Assembly (NCBI RefSeq): GCF_016587355.1 | Contig: NZ_BNJF01000001.1 | Location: 2,244,501-2,308,500, forward strand | From: Ktedonospora formicarum | Lineage (GTDB): Bacteria; Chloroflexota; Ktedonobacteria; Ktedonobacterales; Ktedonobacteraceae | Reading direction: 5' to 3' | Length of the DNA stretch: 64,000 bases | Shown: in pieces, positions 16,359 through 25,436 of the stretch | How the letters are laid out: the number at the start of each line of letters is the position of its first letter | Position numbering within the stretch: position 1 is the first letter of the stretch | The notes under the pieces: generated by a model | Told to the model about the DNA's origin: nothing | Database searches by the model: none | The model's input: only the letters and a program-made list of their open reading frames with translations | Program-made: the position numbers and the translations under genes

Positions 16359-18053
16359 ATGCGCATAGAACCACGAGGTATAAATAGATTCGCTCAAATA
16401 GTTCGCTTCTTGCGAGTATCACGCCTCCTGTTGTGGACCCTATGGGTTATTTATCGCGAGCGCCAGCGCGTAGTGAAAGCTCGCCAGCGAGGTAACTACG
16501 AGGTCCAGCCCAACATAGAGGTCCTGCTCAAAGTCCTCCGCGCTTTCCGTGAGACCGCGCTTCGGCTCGGTGTCCTGATGATCAAGCTCGGACAATTCCT
16601 CAGTGCCCGCGCCGACATGCTACCAGAGCAAGCCCTTTCGGTACTGGCAGACCTTCAGGACGAGGTACCACCAGCTCCCTTTGAGCACGTCACAGCGGTC
16701 ATCGAAAAGGAGTATGGCAAACCACTCACAGAGATCTTTAGCTCGTTTGAGCGTGAGTGTACCGCCGCAGCCTCCCTCGGTCAGGTCCATCGCGCGACGC
16801 TCGCCAGCACAGGTGAAACGGTCGCGGTCAAGGTCCAGCGCCCACATATCGCCCAACTCGTTAGCATGGATCTGAGCACGCTCAAGTTTGTGATCTGGGT
16901 CGTAAAGCGCTTCGTCAAGAGCGACTTTATCGACCTCAATGGTCTTTATCGCGAGTTCCGTCGCACCGTCTATGAAGAGATAGACTACATAACTGAGGCG
17001 ACAAATGCGAAGCGCTTCCGCGAGATGTTCAAAGATGACCCAACTATCTACATTCCGACTATCCACGAAGAATACATCTCGCGCCACGTGCTGGTCATCG
17101 AATGGATCGATGGTATCAAAATCAACGACTATAAGGCTTTAGATACCGCTGGCTACTCGCGCCTGGAGACGGCAAATCGCACCGTTAAAGCTTACTTCCA
17201 TCAATTCTTTGAAGAAGGCTTCTTTCATGCTGACCCACATCCCGGCAATATCTTCGTCAGAAAGGGTTCAGCACCGGACAATCCAGTCATAGCCTTTATC
17301 GACTTCGGTATGGTTGGCACACTGACCAGTCCCATCAAGCGCGGTCTGCGTGATCTCTTCCTAGCCCTGGTTCTTAGTGATGCAAAGAAAATGGCTGACG
17401 CTCTGCATAGGCTGGGTTTTATCGGTGAGGGAGCCAATATGGCATCGATTGAGCAAGGTTTGAGCTTACTCCTTGAGAATTACTATGGAATGACGTTAGG
17501 GCAAGCTCGCGAGCTTGAGGTATCCAACGTAGCCCACGACCTGGATAATCTGCTCTACGGGCAGCCCTTCCGCATTCCCTCACAGTTCGCCTTCGCCGGG
17601 CGTGCCGTTAGTACGTTGGTTGGTGTCTCAACGGGTCTGGCCCCAACCTTCAATTTCGTAGATGTCGCGACTCCTTATGCACGTAAGTTCCTCGATCTGA
17701 ACGCTGAGGGCATCGGCAAGATAGCGCAAGACGTGCTCAAAGAAGCTGTGGGCGCGGGGCAGGTCTTGCTCCGACTCCCAGCGGCTATCGATAGACTGGT
17801 TGGGAAGATTGAGGCAGGGCAAATCGAAGTACGCCTGGCGAATCTGCCCGGTAGCGGTCGCAGGGCCCGGCGCGGTAATAACGGAGCCACACTCAGCAAT
17901 GGTGGTAGCTTTGGTGGCCTGACCTGGAGTTTCTTTTTCGGCACCTCCCTGGCAGCAGGTGTTTACCTCACAAGCTTACAACTGGCCGCGCCGGGCTGGT
18001 TCTGCCTGGGCATCGCGGGTATAAGCGCTCTTGGGCTGTTATTCAGACGTTAA
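16359..18053 (+). CDS. ABC1/UbiB-family atypical protein kinase-like protein
   Basis: 564 residues with the full UbiB set: KLGQFLSARADMLP (KxGQ motif, about 70-85), the Ala-rich nucleotide loop AAASLGQVH, invariant Lys in VAVKVQRP, EEIDYITEATNAKRF, catalytic-type FHADPHPGN, and metal-binding IDFGMVG. A C-terminal hydrophobic pair (about 525-560) can anchor it in the membrane. UbiB/ABC1 proteins act as ATPases or kinases supporting isoprenoid-quinone biosynthesis and lipid handling. No quinone biosynthesis gene lies beside it here. ATG at 16359 has AAGAAAGG about 11 bases upstream; TTG at 16335 is the alternative. Its stop overlaps the convergent MBL-fold gene by 4 bases. Confidence 0.92.
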   Translation: MRIEPRGINRFAQIVRFLRVSRLLLWTLWVIYRERQRVVKARQRGNYEVQPNIEVLLKVLRAFRETALRLGVLMIKLGQFLSARADMLPEQALSVLADLQDEVPPAPFEHVTAVIEKEYGKPLTEIFSSFERECTAAASLGQVHRATLASTGETVAVKVQRPHIAQLVSMDLSTLKFVIWVVKRFVKSDFIDLNGLYREFRRTVYEEIDYITEATNAKRFREMFKDDPTIYIPTIHEEYISRHVLVIEWIDGIKINDYKALDTAGYSRLETANRTVKAYFHQFFEEGFFHADPHPGNIFVRKGSAPDNPVIAFIDFGMVGTLTSPIKRGLRDLFLALVLSDAKKMADALHRLGFIGEGANMASIEQGLSLLLENYYGMTLGQARELEVSNVAHDLDNLLYGQPFRIPSQFAFAGRAVSTLVGVSTGLAPTFNFVDVATPYARKFLDLNAEGIGKIAQDVLKEAVGAGQVLLRLPAAIDRLVGKIEAGQIEVRLANLPGSGRRARRGNNGATLSNGGSFGGLTWSFFFGTSLAAGVYLTSLQLAAPGWFCLGIAGISALGLLFRR

Positions 18054-18870
18054 GCTGTATGAATAGGGCCAATCAGCTCCCAGCGCCCCTGGTCATCGAC
18101 ACGTGCCACACCCTCACGTTCAAGCTTGATCAGGTGCGCCTCCAGTGAGCGCGCGGCGATGGGATGCAGCGCTGGATCAGTATCATCATAGACCAGTGGA
18201 ACCAACTCAGGGATAGTCATGGGAGAAGCAGAGCTAAGCATGGATTGCTTGACCTTGCGCTCCCGTTCGAGACGGTGCGCAATGTACTCATTCAGCTTAG
18301 CGCGAGGATCGTTGATGGTGGAGCCGTGCGCAGGGACAATCCGCGTAATATCCAGTTCTCGCAAGCGTTTTAGCGTCTTCAGGTAGGTCAGCATCTCACC
18401 TTCAGGCGGGATAATGACCACCGTCCCTACACCTGCCACCACATCCCCTGCAAAGAGAATACGCTCGCGCTCAAGCAGGAAACAGAGGTGATCAAAGCGA
18501 TGCCCCGGTGTATGGAGCGCGTGTAGCCTTTCCCCTCCCTCCAGTTCCCATGTCTCGCCATCGGCAATCTCTCTATCGGCAAGTGGCACTCCCTCACGAC
18601 TGAAAGCGAACACAGACGCACCACTTCGTCGCCGCAACTCATCCGCCCCACCGATATGATCGCCATGCCCATGCGTAATCAGAATATGTCGAATACCTCC
18701 CCGTACCTCACCTTCCCGCATCACACGCTCCATGTACGCCGCATCGTCAACGGCTGGATCAATCACAATCGCACCTGCAGAACCACCACCCAGGATGATC
18801 GTATTGGTACCCGGTCCCGTCATTATCGATGGATTGGGGCCAGCACCACCGTATATGCCTCCTGTGCCAT
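18050..18870 (-). CDS. Metallo-beta-lactamase fold hydrolase (LACTB2-like), with apparent -1 frameshift near start
   Basis: The body shows HxHxDH as THGHGDH, then HTPGHRFDHL, AGDVVAG and VPAHGS: a complete two-metal site of the MBL superfamily, followed by a winged-helix-like tail (ARSLEAHLIKLEREGVARV) typical of LACTB2-like proteins. The downstream in-frame ATG at 18823 would remove the first beta strands. A better start is ATG at 18870 with GGAAGGAG upstream, reading MAQEAYTVVLAP. It continues as NPSIMTGPGTNTIIL only if one base is added to the GGGG at 18836-18839. Length 821 is one short of a multiple of three. It lies 15 bases after the Nudix stop, so the two genes form an operon. Confidence 0.85.
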
Positions 18871-18885
18871 CGCCGTATCTCCTTC

Positions 18886-19659
18886 CTACAGCTTCCAGAG
18901 GAAGTCTGGATCTTCTGATAGATAGACGAAGGGTCCACCCTCTTTTTCCAGCCAGATCGGCTCATGAGTGAGCACAGCACGCGTCCCGCTCGCTTTGAGC
19001 ACCTCCTCCACTGAGGAGTAGAGCGCGAGGTCACGCAACTGGTGAAAGGTGGGAAAAGCTATAGGAAAATCTCCCTGCTCAAAGCGCCTTAGAGCCTCAG
19101 CAGGCTGTATCCAGAGCCCTTCACTTGTCTCTAGCTGATCATACAATGCCTCTTGCTCGGAAGGGGCAACAGCGAGAAAGAAATAGGTATCAAAGCGTCT
19201 GGGTAGCTGCTCCGGTGTTATCCAGTGCGCAAAGTATGTTAGTCGGTCGCACGCTAACGTCAGACCTTCGGCTCGCGCGATCTCCGCGATGCTCGCCTCA
19301 CGCGCGTTGAGCCTGCGCCGGTACTCAGCATAGCGCGGCACATCCTCATCACTTACGGCAAGCACTTGCCGCCCATCCTGATATGCCAGTAGGACGTTTC
19401 CCTCCTCAAACAGTTCACGAATCGCCGCCACCCGCACGCCGACGCCTCCATCTGTCTCAAAAGGCACACTTAATTTCTCATCCTCCTCCGCCTCTTTGTC
19501 CATAGCAGAGGCAGAGCCACCAGGAAAGACATAAATATCTGGCATAAACTCACTCTGCACGACGCGCCGCACCATAAATATCTCAATCCCCTGCTGACGC
19601 GAAGGCTCGATATCACGTATCAACATCACTGTTGCCGCCAGGCGTGGCTGCATAACCAT
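18886..19659 (-). CDS. Nudix hydrolase, NUDT19/NUDT7-like
   Basis: 257 residues. N-terminal AATVMLIRD and VFPGGSAS open the Nudix fold; after a ~30-residue insertion comes AIRELFEEGNVLL, a split Nudix box like that of eukaryotic NUDT19-type enzymes. The box normally reads REuxEExGu; here the glycine sits one place early (EEGN), a small departure. Later ITPEQLPRRFDTYFFLA is typical of NUDT19 relatives. Family members hydrolyse CoA derivatives or nucleoside diphosphates; the substrate is not known here. ATG at 19659 has AGAGG about 9 bases upstream. It is first in a two-gene operon with the MBL-fold hydrolase. Confidence 0.87.
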   Translation of the reverse strand: MVMQPRLAATVMLIRDIEPSRQQGIEIFMVRRVVQSEFMPDIYVFPGGSASAMDKEAEEDEKLSVPFETDGGVGVRVAAIRELFEEGNVLLAYQDGRQVLAVSDEDVPRYAEYRRRLNAREASIAEIARAEGLTLACDRLTYFAHWITPEQLPRRFDTYFFLAVAPSEQEALYDQLETSEGLWIQPAEALRRFEQGDFPIAFPTFHQLRDLALYSSVEEVLKASGTRAVLTHEPIWLEKEGGPFVYLSEDPDFLWKL

Positions 19660-19748
19660 AACGCATTACCTCTATTCTTGCTCAAACTATAACATTGCAA
19701 TGCCTCTCTTCATCCTACCACATCCCATACTCACCTGGCGCAAAATAA

Positions 19749-19792
19749 ATCAGGGGGTGTATGGCTGGCATTTGCCAGCCATACACCCCTGA
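19749..19792. terminator. Terminator-like hairpin downstream of msrA
   Basis: Arms 19749-19770 and 19772-19792 pair over 21 bases (ATCAGGGG...GGCTGGCA / TGCCAGCC...CCCCTGAT) with one bulged G and a minimal loop. It lies 27 bases beyond the msrA stop; minus-strand continuation is ATTTATTTTG. Confidence 0.75.
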
Positions 19793-19819
19793 TTTCTGGT
19801 AAGCGGGCCACGTTGGCTG

Positions 19820-20302
19820 CTAATCAATGTGGCAGTGCGAGAGACCGCGCTTTTTCAAGTAGAGCTGATGATACTCTTCCGCGCGATAGAATGGCTCCGC
19901 CGGTACGATCTGTGTCACAATGGGGCGCTTGAAGCGACCCGAAGCCTGCTGCTGTTCCTTGGAAGCCTCGGCTTCGGCCTTCTGTTCAGGTGTATGATAG
20001 AAGACAACCGAGCGATATTGCGTCCCCACATCCGGTCCCTGACGATTCAAAGTTGTAGGATTGTGGTTCTCCCAGAAGACCTGCAACAACTGATCATAGG
20101 AAACCTGCTCAGGATCATACTCGACCTGAACAACTTCTGCATGCCCCGTCTGGTCAGTGCAAACGTCGCGATAGGTCGGATTATCCAGCATTCCGCCCTC
20201 ATAGCCAACGGCGGTATCAGCAACACCCTTCACATTACGGAAGGTCTCTTCTACACCCCAGAAACAACCTGCGCCAAAGGTGGCTTTCTCTAACTGTGCC
20301 AT
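19820..20302 (-). CDS. msrA: Peptide methionine-(S)-sulfoxide reductase
   Basis: 160 residues, matching MsrA. The catalytic motif GCFWG is at about residues 12-16, followed by [41 protein letters not shown] and the typical C-terminal [10 protein letters not shown]. It reduces methionine-S-sulfoxide in proteins and free methionine after oxidative damage. A C-terminal CHID supplies a possible resolving cysteine. ATG at 20302 has GAGGAG upstream. It stands alone between a divergent membrane-protein gene and a terminator. Confidence 0.97.
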   Translation of the reverse strand: MAQLEKATFGAGCFWGVEETFRNVKGVADTAVGYEGGMLDNPTYRDVCTDQTGHAEVVQVEYDPEQVSYDQLLQVFWENHNPTTLNRQGPDVGTQYRSVVFYHTPEQKAEAEASKEQQQASGRFKRPIVTQIVPAEPFYRAEEYHQLYLKKRGLSHCHID

Positions 20303-20618
20303 TACGTATACTCCTCATTATCTGAATGAATGGATTCGCTAAGATGCTTTCTACACTTTAAAACAACGGGCTATGCTTATTAGTTCCCATTCAAACTACC
20401 CCTCTCATCCCTTCCAAAGATAACACGCTGCTAGATGATGTTTTTTACCTAAGTGTTTGAACTTCCTCGCCACCTGTGGGACCCTTTACCTCCTGCGAAA
20501 CGCGTAAGCACCAAGAAGTACCAGATTTAACCTGCAAGGACACTTCTACGTATAAAAGGCAAATAAACTTATGTATTACAAATAAGTATATCTCTATTGA
20601 AGGGAGTTACCTCCGCCT
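20303..20618. other. Divergent intergenic region
   Basis: 316 bases between msrA and the YIP1-like gene; presumably both promoters. No gene or repeat is evident. Confidence 0.5.
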
Positions 20619-21227
20619 ATGTCTACTCCATCTCCTGAAGCAGCACCATCACCGAACCCTTCCAATACGTCACCATCTTATCTCCTGGGAGTATTGCTCA
20701 GGCGCTATCGGCGCGTGTTAACGAATCCAGGACTGGCTGTCTTCAGAGACGAAAAAACCAACGCCAGCGAACAACTGGTCTGGTTTCAGGTTCTAATACT
20801 GGCCTTCTTCACCGCTCTGACACTGGTCTTCTCGCAAGGTCGCTTCAGCCTGGGCACACCCATCCTCTACTCGTTGAGCGCGATCTTTACCATTGGTGGT
20901 TTCTTTCTCGGCGAATACATCTCTTATCGCACAGCACGTATGCTCGGTGGAAGTGGAACCTTCATCCAGCAGAGCTACCTGACGCTGCTGATCTACATTC
21001 CCGTAGCGGTACTCTCCTTCTTCCTGGCCCGTATTCCTTTGTTTGGAGACCGCCTGACCTGGCTGCTCGATCTGTATAGCCTGGTGCTCTACGTCATTAT
21101 GATGCGCGCAGTGCATAACCTGAGCATCAGGCGCGCGCTCCTGGCAACCCTAACGCCGCTTCTGGTCGTGATAGTCCTGATTAGCGCCATATTCTTCATC
21201 GGTGTCGTATGCTCTAGAGTTTTCTAG
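20619..21227 (+). CDS. YIP1-like multispanning membrane protein
   Basis: 202 residues. A Pro/Ser-rich N-terminus (about 1-22) is followed by RYRRVLTNPGLAVFRDEK, then five hydrophobic segments at about 53-70, 80-98, 120-140, 150-165 and 175-197. The layout (short cytoplasmic start, five helices) fits the YIP1 domain superfamily, a loose group of bacterial membrane proteins of unknown role. I am less sure of the family name than of the membrane topology. ATG at 20619 has GGGAG 11 bases upstream. The next gene is convergent 27 bases away. Confidence 0.7.
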   Translation: MSTPSPEAAPSPNPSNTSPSYLLGVLLRRYRRVLTNPGLAVFRDEKTNASEQLVWFQVLILAFFTALTLVFSQGRFSLGTPILYSLSAIFTIGGFFLGEYISYRTARMLGGSGTFIQQSYLTLLIYIPVAVLSFFLARIPLFGDRLTWLLDLYSLVLYVIMMRAVHNLSIRRALLATLTPLLVVIVLISAIFFIGVVCSRVF

Positions 21228-21254
21228 CGCACACGACACTCCTGCTATCGGGCC

Positions 21255-21779
21255 TTACTCGCCGCGTAGGCGACTAAAAAGCACCTGGTCGTGCCAGTCG
21301 CCATTTCGCCACTGTGCCTTGCGTATGACCCCTTCGCGAGTAAAGCCCGCCTTCTCCAGAGCTCGCTGCTCCGGCCTGTTGGTGATATCCGTGATAGTCT
21401 GGACACGCATAATAGAATAGGTGGCAAAGAGATAATCCGTCAGCAGACGTTGAGCCTCGACACCATACCCCTTTCCCTGGTGATCAGGATGCAAGCCAAT
21501 CCCGATCATGTAGGCTTTGCTGCCCTCGCCAGGACCATTTCTGACTGGATGGAAGCTCACGCGCCCAATCAACACTCCATCCAAGGTAGTCACAACAAGA
21601 CGCCCAAGCTGGTCGCTCAGCAAGCCATTCTCGGCGAAGATACGCTCCCACCCACCATGCCCTCTCAGGCCGAAACTATTGAACTCACCCACAACATAGG
21701 GATCATGCTCCCAGTTTTCTAGCGTTTCCAGGTCTTCCCGCCTCACCGGACGCAGAATGACCGCGTTCCCTCGTAACAT
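21255..21779 (-). CDS. GNAT family N-acetyltransferase (RimJ/RimL-like), paralogue 2
   Basis: 174 residues with the RimJ/RimL-type pattern: VILRPVRREDLETLENWEHDP at the N-terminus, acetyl-CoA-binding IGIGLHPDHQGKGYGVEAQRLL (motif A, about 92-113), and NRPEQRALEKAGFTREGVIRKAQWRNGDWHDQVLFSRL at the end. It would transfer an acetyl group to an N-terminal or small-molecule amine. It is closely similar along its whole length to the gene just upstream (21812-22336), so the two arose by tandem duplication. ATG at 21779 has GGAAGGAGAG upstream. Third gene of a Nudix-GNAT-GNAT operon. Confidence 0.9.
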   Translation of the reverse strand: MLRGNAVILRPVRREDLETLENWEHDPYVVGEFNSFGLRGHGGWERIFAENGLLSDQLGRLVVTTLDGVLIGRVSFHPVRNGPGEGSKAYMIGIGLHPDHQGKGYGVEAQRLLTDYLFATYSIMRVQTITDITNRPEQRALEKAGFTREGVIRKAQWRNGDWHDQVLFSRLRGE

Positions 21780-21811
21780 ATCGCTCTCCTTCCCTGGCTA
21801 ATCTTACGCTC

Positions 21812-22336
21812 TTATTCGCCACGCAGCTTGCTATAGAGTACCTGATCATGGTGGGCTCCGGCTCGCCATTGCGCCTTACGCAGAACACATTCGCGTGTAA
21901 ATCCTGCTTTCTCCAGCGATTTCTGTTCCGCAAGGTTGGTGATATCCGTCATGGCTTCAACACGCATAATAGGATAGGTAGCGAAAAGATAGGCAGCCAG
22001 CAAGCGTTGAGCTTCGGTACCATATCCCTTCCCCTGATGATCAGGATGCAGGCCAATCCCGATCATATAGGGCTTGCTGCCCTCATTGGGTCCATAGCCA
22101 ACCTTGTGATAATCGACATCCCCCACCAGTGTTCCCTCTAAAGTGGTCACTACAAGATGCCCTGAGCGATCACTAAGCATGCCATCCTCCTCAAAAGAGC
22201 ATGTCATGCCTCCCTGCCCTCGCAGACCAAAGTTATTAAATTGACCCAAAAACTCAGGGTCCTGGTGCCAGATCTCTAGCTGGCTCAAATCATCCCGCAT
22301 AATCGCACGCAGAATAATCTTCTCTCCGCGTATCAT
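21812..22336 (-). CDS. GNAT family N-acetyltransferase (RimJ/RimL-like), paralogue 1
   Basis: 174 residues, the same length as its downstream copy. It has IILRAIMRDDLSQLEIWHQDP, IGIGLHPDHQGKGYGTEAQRLL and a matching C-terminus (KAQWRAGAHHDQVLYSKLRGE). Most differences lie in the middle strand region (DVDYHKVGYG versus RVSFHPVRNG), where substrate specificity usually resides. ATG at 22336 is chosen for GGAGAG 6 bases upstream; an ATG at 22393 would overlap the Nudix gene stop. Second gene of the Nudix-GNAT-GNAT operon. Confidence 0.9.
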   Translation of the reverse strand: MIRGEKIILRAIMRDDLSQLEIWHQDPEFLGQFNNFGLRGQGGMTCSFEEDGMLSDRSGHLVVTTLEGTLVGDVDYHKVGYGPNEGSKPYMIGIGLHPDHQGKGYGTEAQRLLAAYLFATYPIMRVEAMTDITNLAEQKSLEKAGFTRECVLRKAQWRAGAHHDQVLYSKLRGE

Positions 22337-22361
22337 AGTTTGCTCTCCTTCCCTGGTGATA

Positions 22362-22835
22362 CTACATATTGCCCCTACGCTGAGCCCTTTCATCGCGGTA
22401 ATGCTCTACAGCTCGCCTATGCGTCACAAGCATCCTGGCAGGAAGGTGCTCTATGTTAAAGAAGCGAAGCGCCACGCCCTCAAGCACGTCCATACGTAGC
22501 TCCCCCTGATAGGTCTCCGCGATAAAAACGGCTGTCAGAGCAAAGGCCTCGTCGCCATTCGAGCACCTGAAATAGCACTCTTGACCCGAAAAGACTTCTT
22601 GTAGAGTCAGGCCCTGAACCTCCAGACCCGTCTCTTCGCGCACCTCACGTCGAGCGTTCTCTTCCCATGATTCGCCCAGTTCCATCAATCCTCCCGGCAA
22701 ACCCCACGTCCCCTCTGGTTCCCTACGCTCCTGCAAGAGTACTTCTCCCACATTATTGAGGACGATGACGACTGCGCCCGGCAAAATCAACGGTCTCGTC
22801 CCCACCAGGGCGCGAAGCTCTTGAACATAGTTCAT
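22362..22835 (-). CDS. Nudix hydrolase
   Basis: 157 residues with a textbook Nudix box, GGLMELGESWEENARREVREETGLEV (GX5EX7REUXEEXGU; about 48-70), after TWGLPGG. The N-terminal VQELRALVGTRPLILPGAVVIVLN is seen in many Gram-positive MutT/ADP-ribose-pyrophosphatase-like proteins of unknown substrate. It would hydrolyse a nucleoside diphosphate linked to another group, in the cytoplasm with Mg. First gene of the operon with two GNAT paralogues; the link may be resistance or detoxification, but this is only suggestive. ATG at 22835. Confidence 0.93.
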   Translation of the reverse strand: MNYVQELRALVGTRPLILPGAVVIVLNNVGEVLLQERREPEGTWGLPGGLMELGESWEENARREVREETGLEVQGLTLQEVFSGQECYFRCSNGDEAFALTAVFIAETYQGELRMDVLEGVALRFFNIEHLPARMLVTHRRAVEHYRDERAQRRGNM

Positions 22836-23026
22836 AGCGATGTATTTTCTCCCTCATAACAACGGTCGCGCTTGCTCGCTTACCAAAGTATACCATGCTC
22901 GCCGACCTTCGTTCAGCACGAAGACAAGCCCATTCTTCCTTCTCGCCAATATGGTACTATGCACAGTAGATACACACAATTGCTCAACTTTTATACGAAT
23001 TATTTCCCTATTGTGAAAGGATAGAC

Positions 23027-24106
23027 GTGCGAGCTATGTCTGACCAACTCACTTCAGCGACATCTCGGAGAGCGTACCGCTCGCGTATCGGCATTGTGGC
23101 CGACTCTCCTAACTTCCCAGGAGCCTGGAACGATATTGTTGAGAAAGTACGGATCGCCGACGAGCTAGGCTTCGGCTCGGTCTGGCTGGGCGAATCCTGG
23201 GGTTATGAACTCTTTACCTCTATGGGTGATCTCTTGCGCGCGACAAAGCGTATCAAGGTAGGAGCGGGCATCGCCAATATCTACTCGCGCACTCCCGCGC
23301 TAATCGCCAGCACCGCTGCGACCCTTGACGAGCGCTCTGGCGGGCGCGTTCTGCTGGGGCTTGGACCTTCAGGCGCGAACGTGATTGAGGATTGGCATGG
23401 TGTTAAGTTTGAGAAGCCACTCAAGCGCACCCGCGAATATGTTGACATAATTCGCATGATCCTGCGAGGCGACAAGCTCGTCTACAATGGCGAGTTCTTC
23501 CAACTTGAGCGCGGGTTTAAACTACGCTTCACCCCTCTACGCTCCGATATCCCGATCTATATAGCAGCCATGGGACCAAAGAACGTTCTCCAGACGGGCG
23601 AGATCGCCGACGGTATACTCCCGGTCTACTGGCCCGCCAATCGCTTGGAGGAGATGCGCACCCAACTTGATACAAGCTCGGTTCAGGCTGGTCGCCGACC
23701 CCACAGTGTAGCCATCGCACCCTACATTACGACCGCGCTCCTACCAGAAGGAGCCAGCGAGCAACAAATTCGGGCCGCGCGTGCCGCTGCCGCCTCTCCT
23801 CTGGCATACTACATTGGCAAGATGGGCGTCTACTATGCACAGATGCTCTCGCGGAATGGTTATGAGGAGGATGTACAAGCGGTGATCGCAGGCTGGCAGA
23901 AGGGGATGAAGACGGCTATCGAAGCGGTAAGCCCGCGCATGCTCGACGCCGTCTCCATCGTTGGAACGCCACGCGAGGTAGTTTCCCGCCTCGATCAGTG
24001 GGCCGATCTGGGTGTGGATGAACCATTATTGACCATGCCGGGCGGCTCGGTTGATGAGACAGCGACCCTCCTGGGCATGTTAAGGGATGCCTTGAGCGAG
24101 GAGTAG
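23027..24106 (+). CDS. LLM-class flavin/F420-dependent oxidoreductase
   Basis: 359 residues of the luciferase-like TIM-barrel family: SRIGIVADSPNFPGAW, VRIADELGFGSVWLGESWG, TKRIKVGAGIANIYSRTPALIASTAATLDERSGGRVLLGLGPSG, and IYIAAMGPKNVLQTGEIADG. The pattern is closer to F420-dependent reductases (MER-like) than to FMN-dependent bacterial luciferase. Whether it uses F420 or FMN cannot be settled from sequence alone. Start: GTG at 23027 has AAAGGA 5 bases upstream; ATG at 23036 also fits. The 3' end overlaps the convergent M48 gene by 112 bases. Confidence 0.9.
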   Translation: MRAMSDQLTSATSRRAYRSRIGIVADSPNFPGAWNDIVEKVRIADELGFGSVWLGESWGYELFTSMGDLLRATKRIKVGAGIANIYSRTPALIASTAATLDERSGGRVLLGLGPSGANVIEDWHGVKFEKPLKRTREYVDIIRMILRGDKLVYNGEFFQLERGFKLRFTPLRSDIPIYIAAMGPKNVLQTGEIADGILPVYWPANRLEEMRTQLDTSSVQAGRRPHSVAIAPYITTALLPEGASEQQIRAARAAAASPLAYYIGKMGVYYAQMLSRNGYEEDVQAVIAGWQKGMKTAIEAVSPRMLDAVSIVGTPREVVSRLDQWADLGVDEPLLTMPGGSVDETATLLGMLRDALSEE

Positions 24107-25281
24107 CGCCTCTCCGCGAAGTCATCCGCGTGTTGTAATCTACGCCTGACCGAGGGATGTGAATGGAAGAGAAACTCGATCAGTGGTGAGGGCGAAATAT
24201 CGGCAAGATTCTGGTTGGCGAGCCGCCGCATCGCGCTCTTGAAGGCATCTATTTTCTGTGTGATCTGAAGCGCGTACTCATCGGCCTGAAATTCCATATG
24301 GCGGCTATAAACGTTACCGATGGGCATAACTATCAGACTAAAAAAGGCCGTGAGTAGCAGGAGAAAGGGCAGCGTTGCCGGGTCCGTGAGAGCCTGGTAG
24401 CGCCCCTGCCCTTCGACCGCCTGGTGGAGAGCCAGGTTGGCAAGTCCCAACCCACCCAGCGTCAGGACAGCCTGACTAAAAATCATCTTCCATATATCAC
24501 GATGGACGTGATGGCCTAGCTCATGCGCCAGTACAACCTCTATCTCATCCTCGGAATATCTGTCCGTCATGGTGTCACCAAGCACGATGCGGCGAGTATT
24601 CCCTAAGCCCATCAGAACGGCATTGGTCGCCGTGGTCTTATGACTCATCTGCATGGTGAAGACGCCCTGAACACGCGTGTCAGCACTCGCGGCAAGCTTC
24701 ATCAGCCGCTCAGTCAATTCACCTTCTGGGAGTGGCTTAAACTTATAGAAAAGAGGAAAGATAAGTACAGGAGCGAGATTCGCCATTACAACTGAGAAGA
24801 AAAGCATCACCAGAGCCGTCCAGAGCCACCACCATTGCGGCTGTACGGCCAGTAAGGCATAGACAAGCGAGACCGCGACTGCCTCCAGAGCCAGGCTAAG
24901 TACGAAGTTCTTCCCCAGATCACTCAGCCACGCGCTTAAGGTCTGGATCGAGATGCCATAGCGCCTCGGCAGGACAAATCCACCATACACCTGCGCAGGC
25001 ATAGTAATAAGCTGATACCCAATTATCAGCAACAGAAAGTACAATAAGGTCTGCCAAGGGTACCAGCCTGCCAAGGGCTGCCACTGAAGGAAGGGGAGGT
25101 AGTGGGCTAGCCAACCAACCTGTGTACTTTCGCGAACAAGATCACGTATGCCCTTATCCCAGCCTGTGAGCAGGATAATGACTAGGCTTAGCGCCACAAT
25201 GCCCATGTCGAGGAATGTGACCTGTCGCCGTTTACGTGCGTATTCGCGAGCTTTCTTTTGCCGTACCTTGTCGATCTCCAT
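23995..25281 (-). CDS. M48 family metalloprotease (Ste24/CAAX-protease-like)
   Basis: 428 residues. N-terminal cytoplasmic Lys/Arg-rich part, then several membrane segments (about 27-45, 75-95, 125-150, 160-185), zinc motif VVLAHELGHHVHRD, two further helices, and the third ligand in MEFQADEYAL. This is the Ste24p/HtpX-like layout: an integral membrane protease acting on prenylated or misfolded membrane proteins. C-terminal HSHPSVRRRLQHAD matches the usual family end; the remaining ~30 residues (FAERRYSSLK...) lie inside the convergent oxidoreductase gene and look like read-on sequence. ATG at 25281 is preferred over 25302. Confidence 0.9.
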   Translation of the reverse strand: MEIDKVRQKKAREYARKRRQVTFLDMGIVALSLVIILLTGWDKGIRDLVRESTQVGWLAHYLPFLQWQPLAGWYPWQTLLYFLLLIIGYQLITMPAQVYGGFVLPRRYGISIQTLSAWLSDLGKNFVLSLALEAVAVSLVYALLAVQPQWWWLWTALVMLFFSVVMANLAPVLIFPLFYKFKPLPEGELTERLMKLAASADTRVQGVFTMQMSHKTTATNAVLMGLGNTRRIVLGDTMTDRYSEDEIEVVLAHELGHHVHRDIWKMIFSQAVLTLGGLGLANLALHQAVEGQGRYQALTDPATLPFLLLLTAFFSLIVMPIGNVYSRHMEFQADEYALQITQKIDAFKSAMRRLANQNLADISPSPLIEFLFHSHPSVRRRLQHADDFAERRYSSLKASLNMPRRVAVSSTEPPGMVNNGSSTPRSAH

Positions 25282-25436
25282 ACAACCGTTCTCTCCTACC
25301 ACACCAAGCTTACCGCGTATATGCGTTATCCTACTCTCATCTTCACCAGAGGGGGGAGGAGCGATTGCTCCTATCAGGTCTTACAACCCTCTTTTCCCCT
25401 CTCTCCGCAGACAACATATAGTATTTCTATCGCCTA

